This document shows positions 63,375-64,000 of a DNA stretch of 64,000 nt, piece after piece. The notes under the pieces were generated by a model. It was not told where the DNA came from. It searched no databases and saw only the letters and a program-made list of their open reading frames with translations. Source of the DNA: Auanema rhodensis (lineage: Eukaryota > Nematoda > Chromadorea > Rhabditida > Rhabditidae); the NCBI GenBank assembly GCA_964057225.1, contig OZ059900.1, forward strand, positions 13,159,638 to 13,223,637, read 5' to 3'. Every line of letters begins with the position of its first letter. The first letter of the stretch is position 1. Position numbers and translations under genes: made by a program.

Positions 63375-64000
63375 GTATGATTATATAACACTACAGATGC
63401 TAAAGCAAAATGAATTTGAATATGAACATGACGCGTCTTTTACATTATAGTTTGACAGGATAAAGCTTTGTATAGCTTTGTATAGCTTTGTACACTGATC
63501 ACATATACGGCGATAGGCTAGAACAGTTCAAAAGTTTCCTGAATAGATTTGGTTTAATTACCCAAGTTAGAGGTAGTATCTCAATCTAACCAGAGAACTT
63601 CTGAGTTGGAAATACATTTTGGAAAGCACACCACGAGTGTGCAATATTGAAAACTGTCTGTCTTAGTATGATTATATGACACTATAGATGATTAAGCAAT
63701 ATGAATTTGATCATGAACATGACGCGTCTTTTACATTATAGTTTGACCGGATAAAGCTTTGTATAGTTTTGTATAGCTTTGTACACTGATCACATATACG
63801 GCGATAGGCTAGAACAGTTCATAAGTTTCCTGAATAGATTTGGTTTAATTACCCAAGTTAGAGGTAGTATCTCAATCTAACCAGAGAACTTCTGAGTTGG
63901 AAATACATTTTGGAAAGCACACCATGAGTGTGCAATATTGAAAACTGTCTGTCTTAATATGATTATATGACACTATAGATGCCAAAGCAAAACAAATTTG
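63375..64000 (+). repeat. Right window edge, array continues
   Basis: A B-headed monomer with ACAGGATAAAGC and the rare GTTCAAAAG variant (about 63526) matches the monomer at 52768-53058 (GTTCAAAAG near 52919) at offset 10,607 bp. An A-headed monomer with the GTTTTG unit follows, then the start of a CTTAATATG C monomer. The next super-repeat copy probably begins just beyond the window. Confidence 0.83.

Larger units (their letters stand above)
1..64000. repeat. Satellite DNA array, ~290 bp monomer, whole window
   Basis: Every stretch of the window belongs to one tandem repeat family. Tag-to-tag spacing between 511 and 63951 gives 220 complete monomers: 148 of 291 bp, 65 of 281 bp and 7 of 301 bp, which sums exactly to the distance covered. 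All are forward except bases 1-224. No gene, RNA gene, transposon or unique sequence interrupts the array, and both window edges lie inside it. Monomers share a long invariant part (from GGCTAGAACAG through GTCTGTCTTA) and a variable head that defines families. Long homogeneous arrays with higher-order repeats are typical of eukaryotic centromeric or other heterochromatic satellites; the family and species are not recognised. Confidence 0.98.

Noticed and set aside
511-63951. CRISPR array
   Set aside because: Repeats are about 290 bp head to tail with no unique spacers and no cas genes; the 10 bp units are also contiguous without spacers.
1-64000. A novel gene-encoded system such as a defence island, biosynthetic cluster or virus
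   Set aside because: There is no non-satellite sequence in the window and no open frame beyond 79 codons; the unusual content is the repeat architecture itself.

Overview
The whole 64 kb window is one tandem satellite DNA array. I see no protein-coding gene, tRNA, rRNA, CRISPR array or transposon insertion. The repeat is AT-rich (roughly two-thirds A+T by eye) with a monomer of about 290 bp. Using the short tag GTCTTA near the end of each monomer as a ruler, I count 220 complete tag-to-tag intervals between 511 and 63951: 148 of 291 bp, 65 of 281 bp and 7 of 301 bp. These sum exactly to 63,440 bp, so no other length class occurs. The 10 bp steps come from an internal run of 2, 3 or 4 copies of CTTTGTATAG. 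An array of this size, with higher-order structure and no genes, points to a eukaryotic centromeric, pericentromeric, subtelomeric or other heterochromatic block in a long-read assembly. I do not recognise the satellite family and cannot name the organism.

Orientation: bases 1-224 are in reverse orientation and everything from 225 on is forward, so the array switches polarity at the left edge. The switch forms a long, imperfect inverted repeat (arms 1-224 and 284-514 around a 59 bp spacer).

Monomer families, named here for convenience: A (GATTAAGCAATATG head with TGATCATGA), B (CACTACAGATGCTAAAGC head, CCGGATAAAGC), C (GATGCCAAAGCAAAAC head), C' (C or CTAAAGC head followed by TTTAACATT, ACAGGATAAAAC and usually four 10 bp units) and D (GAGTATATGAC head or CTCAATATAACC tail).

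Layout: 225-12216 is built on a six-monomer higher-order repeat C'-A-A-B1-B2-B3 (1746-1766 bp), with a truncated copy and a copy in which A is expanded to nine. 12217-18919 is a mixed D/C'/A/B zone holding a 1.1 kb duplication at offset 3,201. At 18920 the 281 bp class appears for the first time, and 18920-27499 is a 281/291 patchwork. 27500-30700 is a nearly pure run of eleven B monomers. 30701-35266 contains a four-monomer 1,144 bp repeat in two copies. 35267-43023 is C-family only, alternating homogeneous 291 bp runs with a 572 bp (281+291) dimer. 43024-60500 consists of long super-repeats, the clearest at offset 5,750 bp, plus a 1,716 bp tandem duplication. 60525-62250 is an 863 bp trimer in two copies, followed by a 281 bp run and the window end, still inside the array.

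The 301 bp class is confined to the left 13.4 kb and the 281 bp class to the right of 18.9 kb. The array therefore carries a directional record of growth by unequal exchange and segmental amplification. Any function in centromere identity or heterochromatin is inference from this organisation and is not shown by the sequence.
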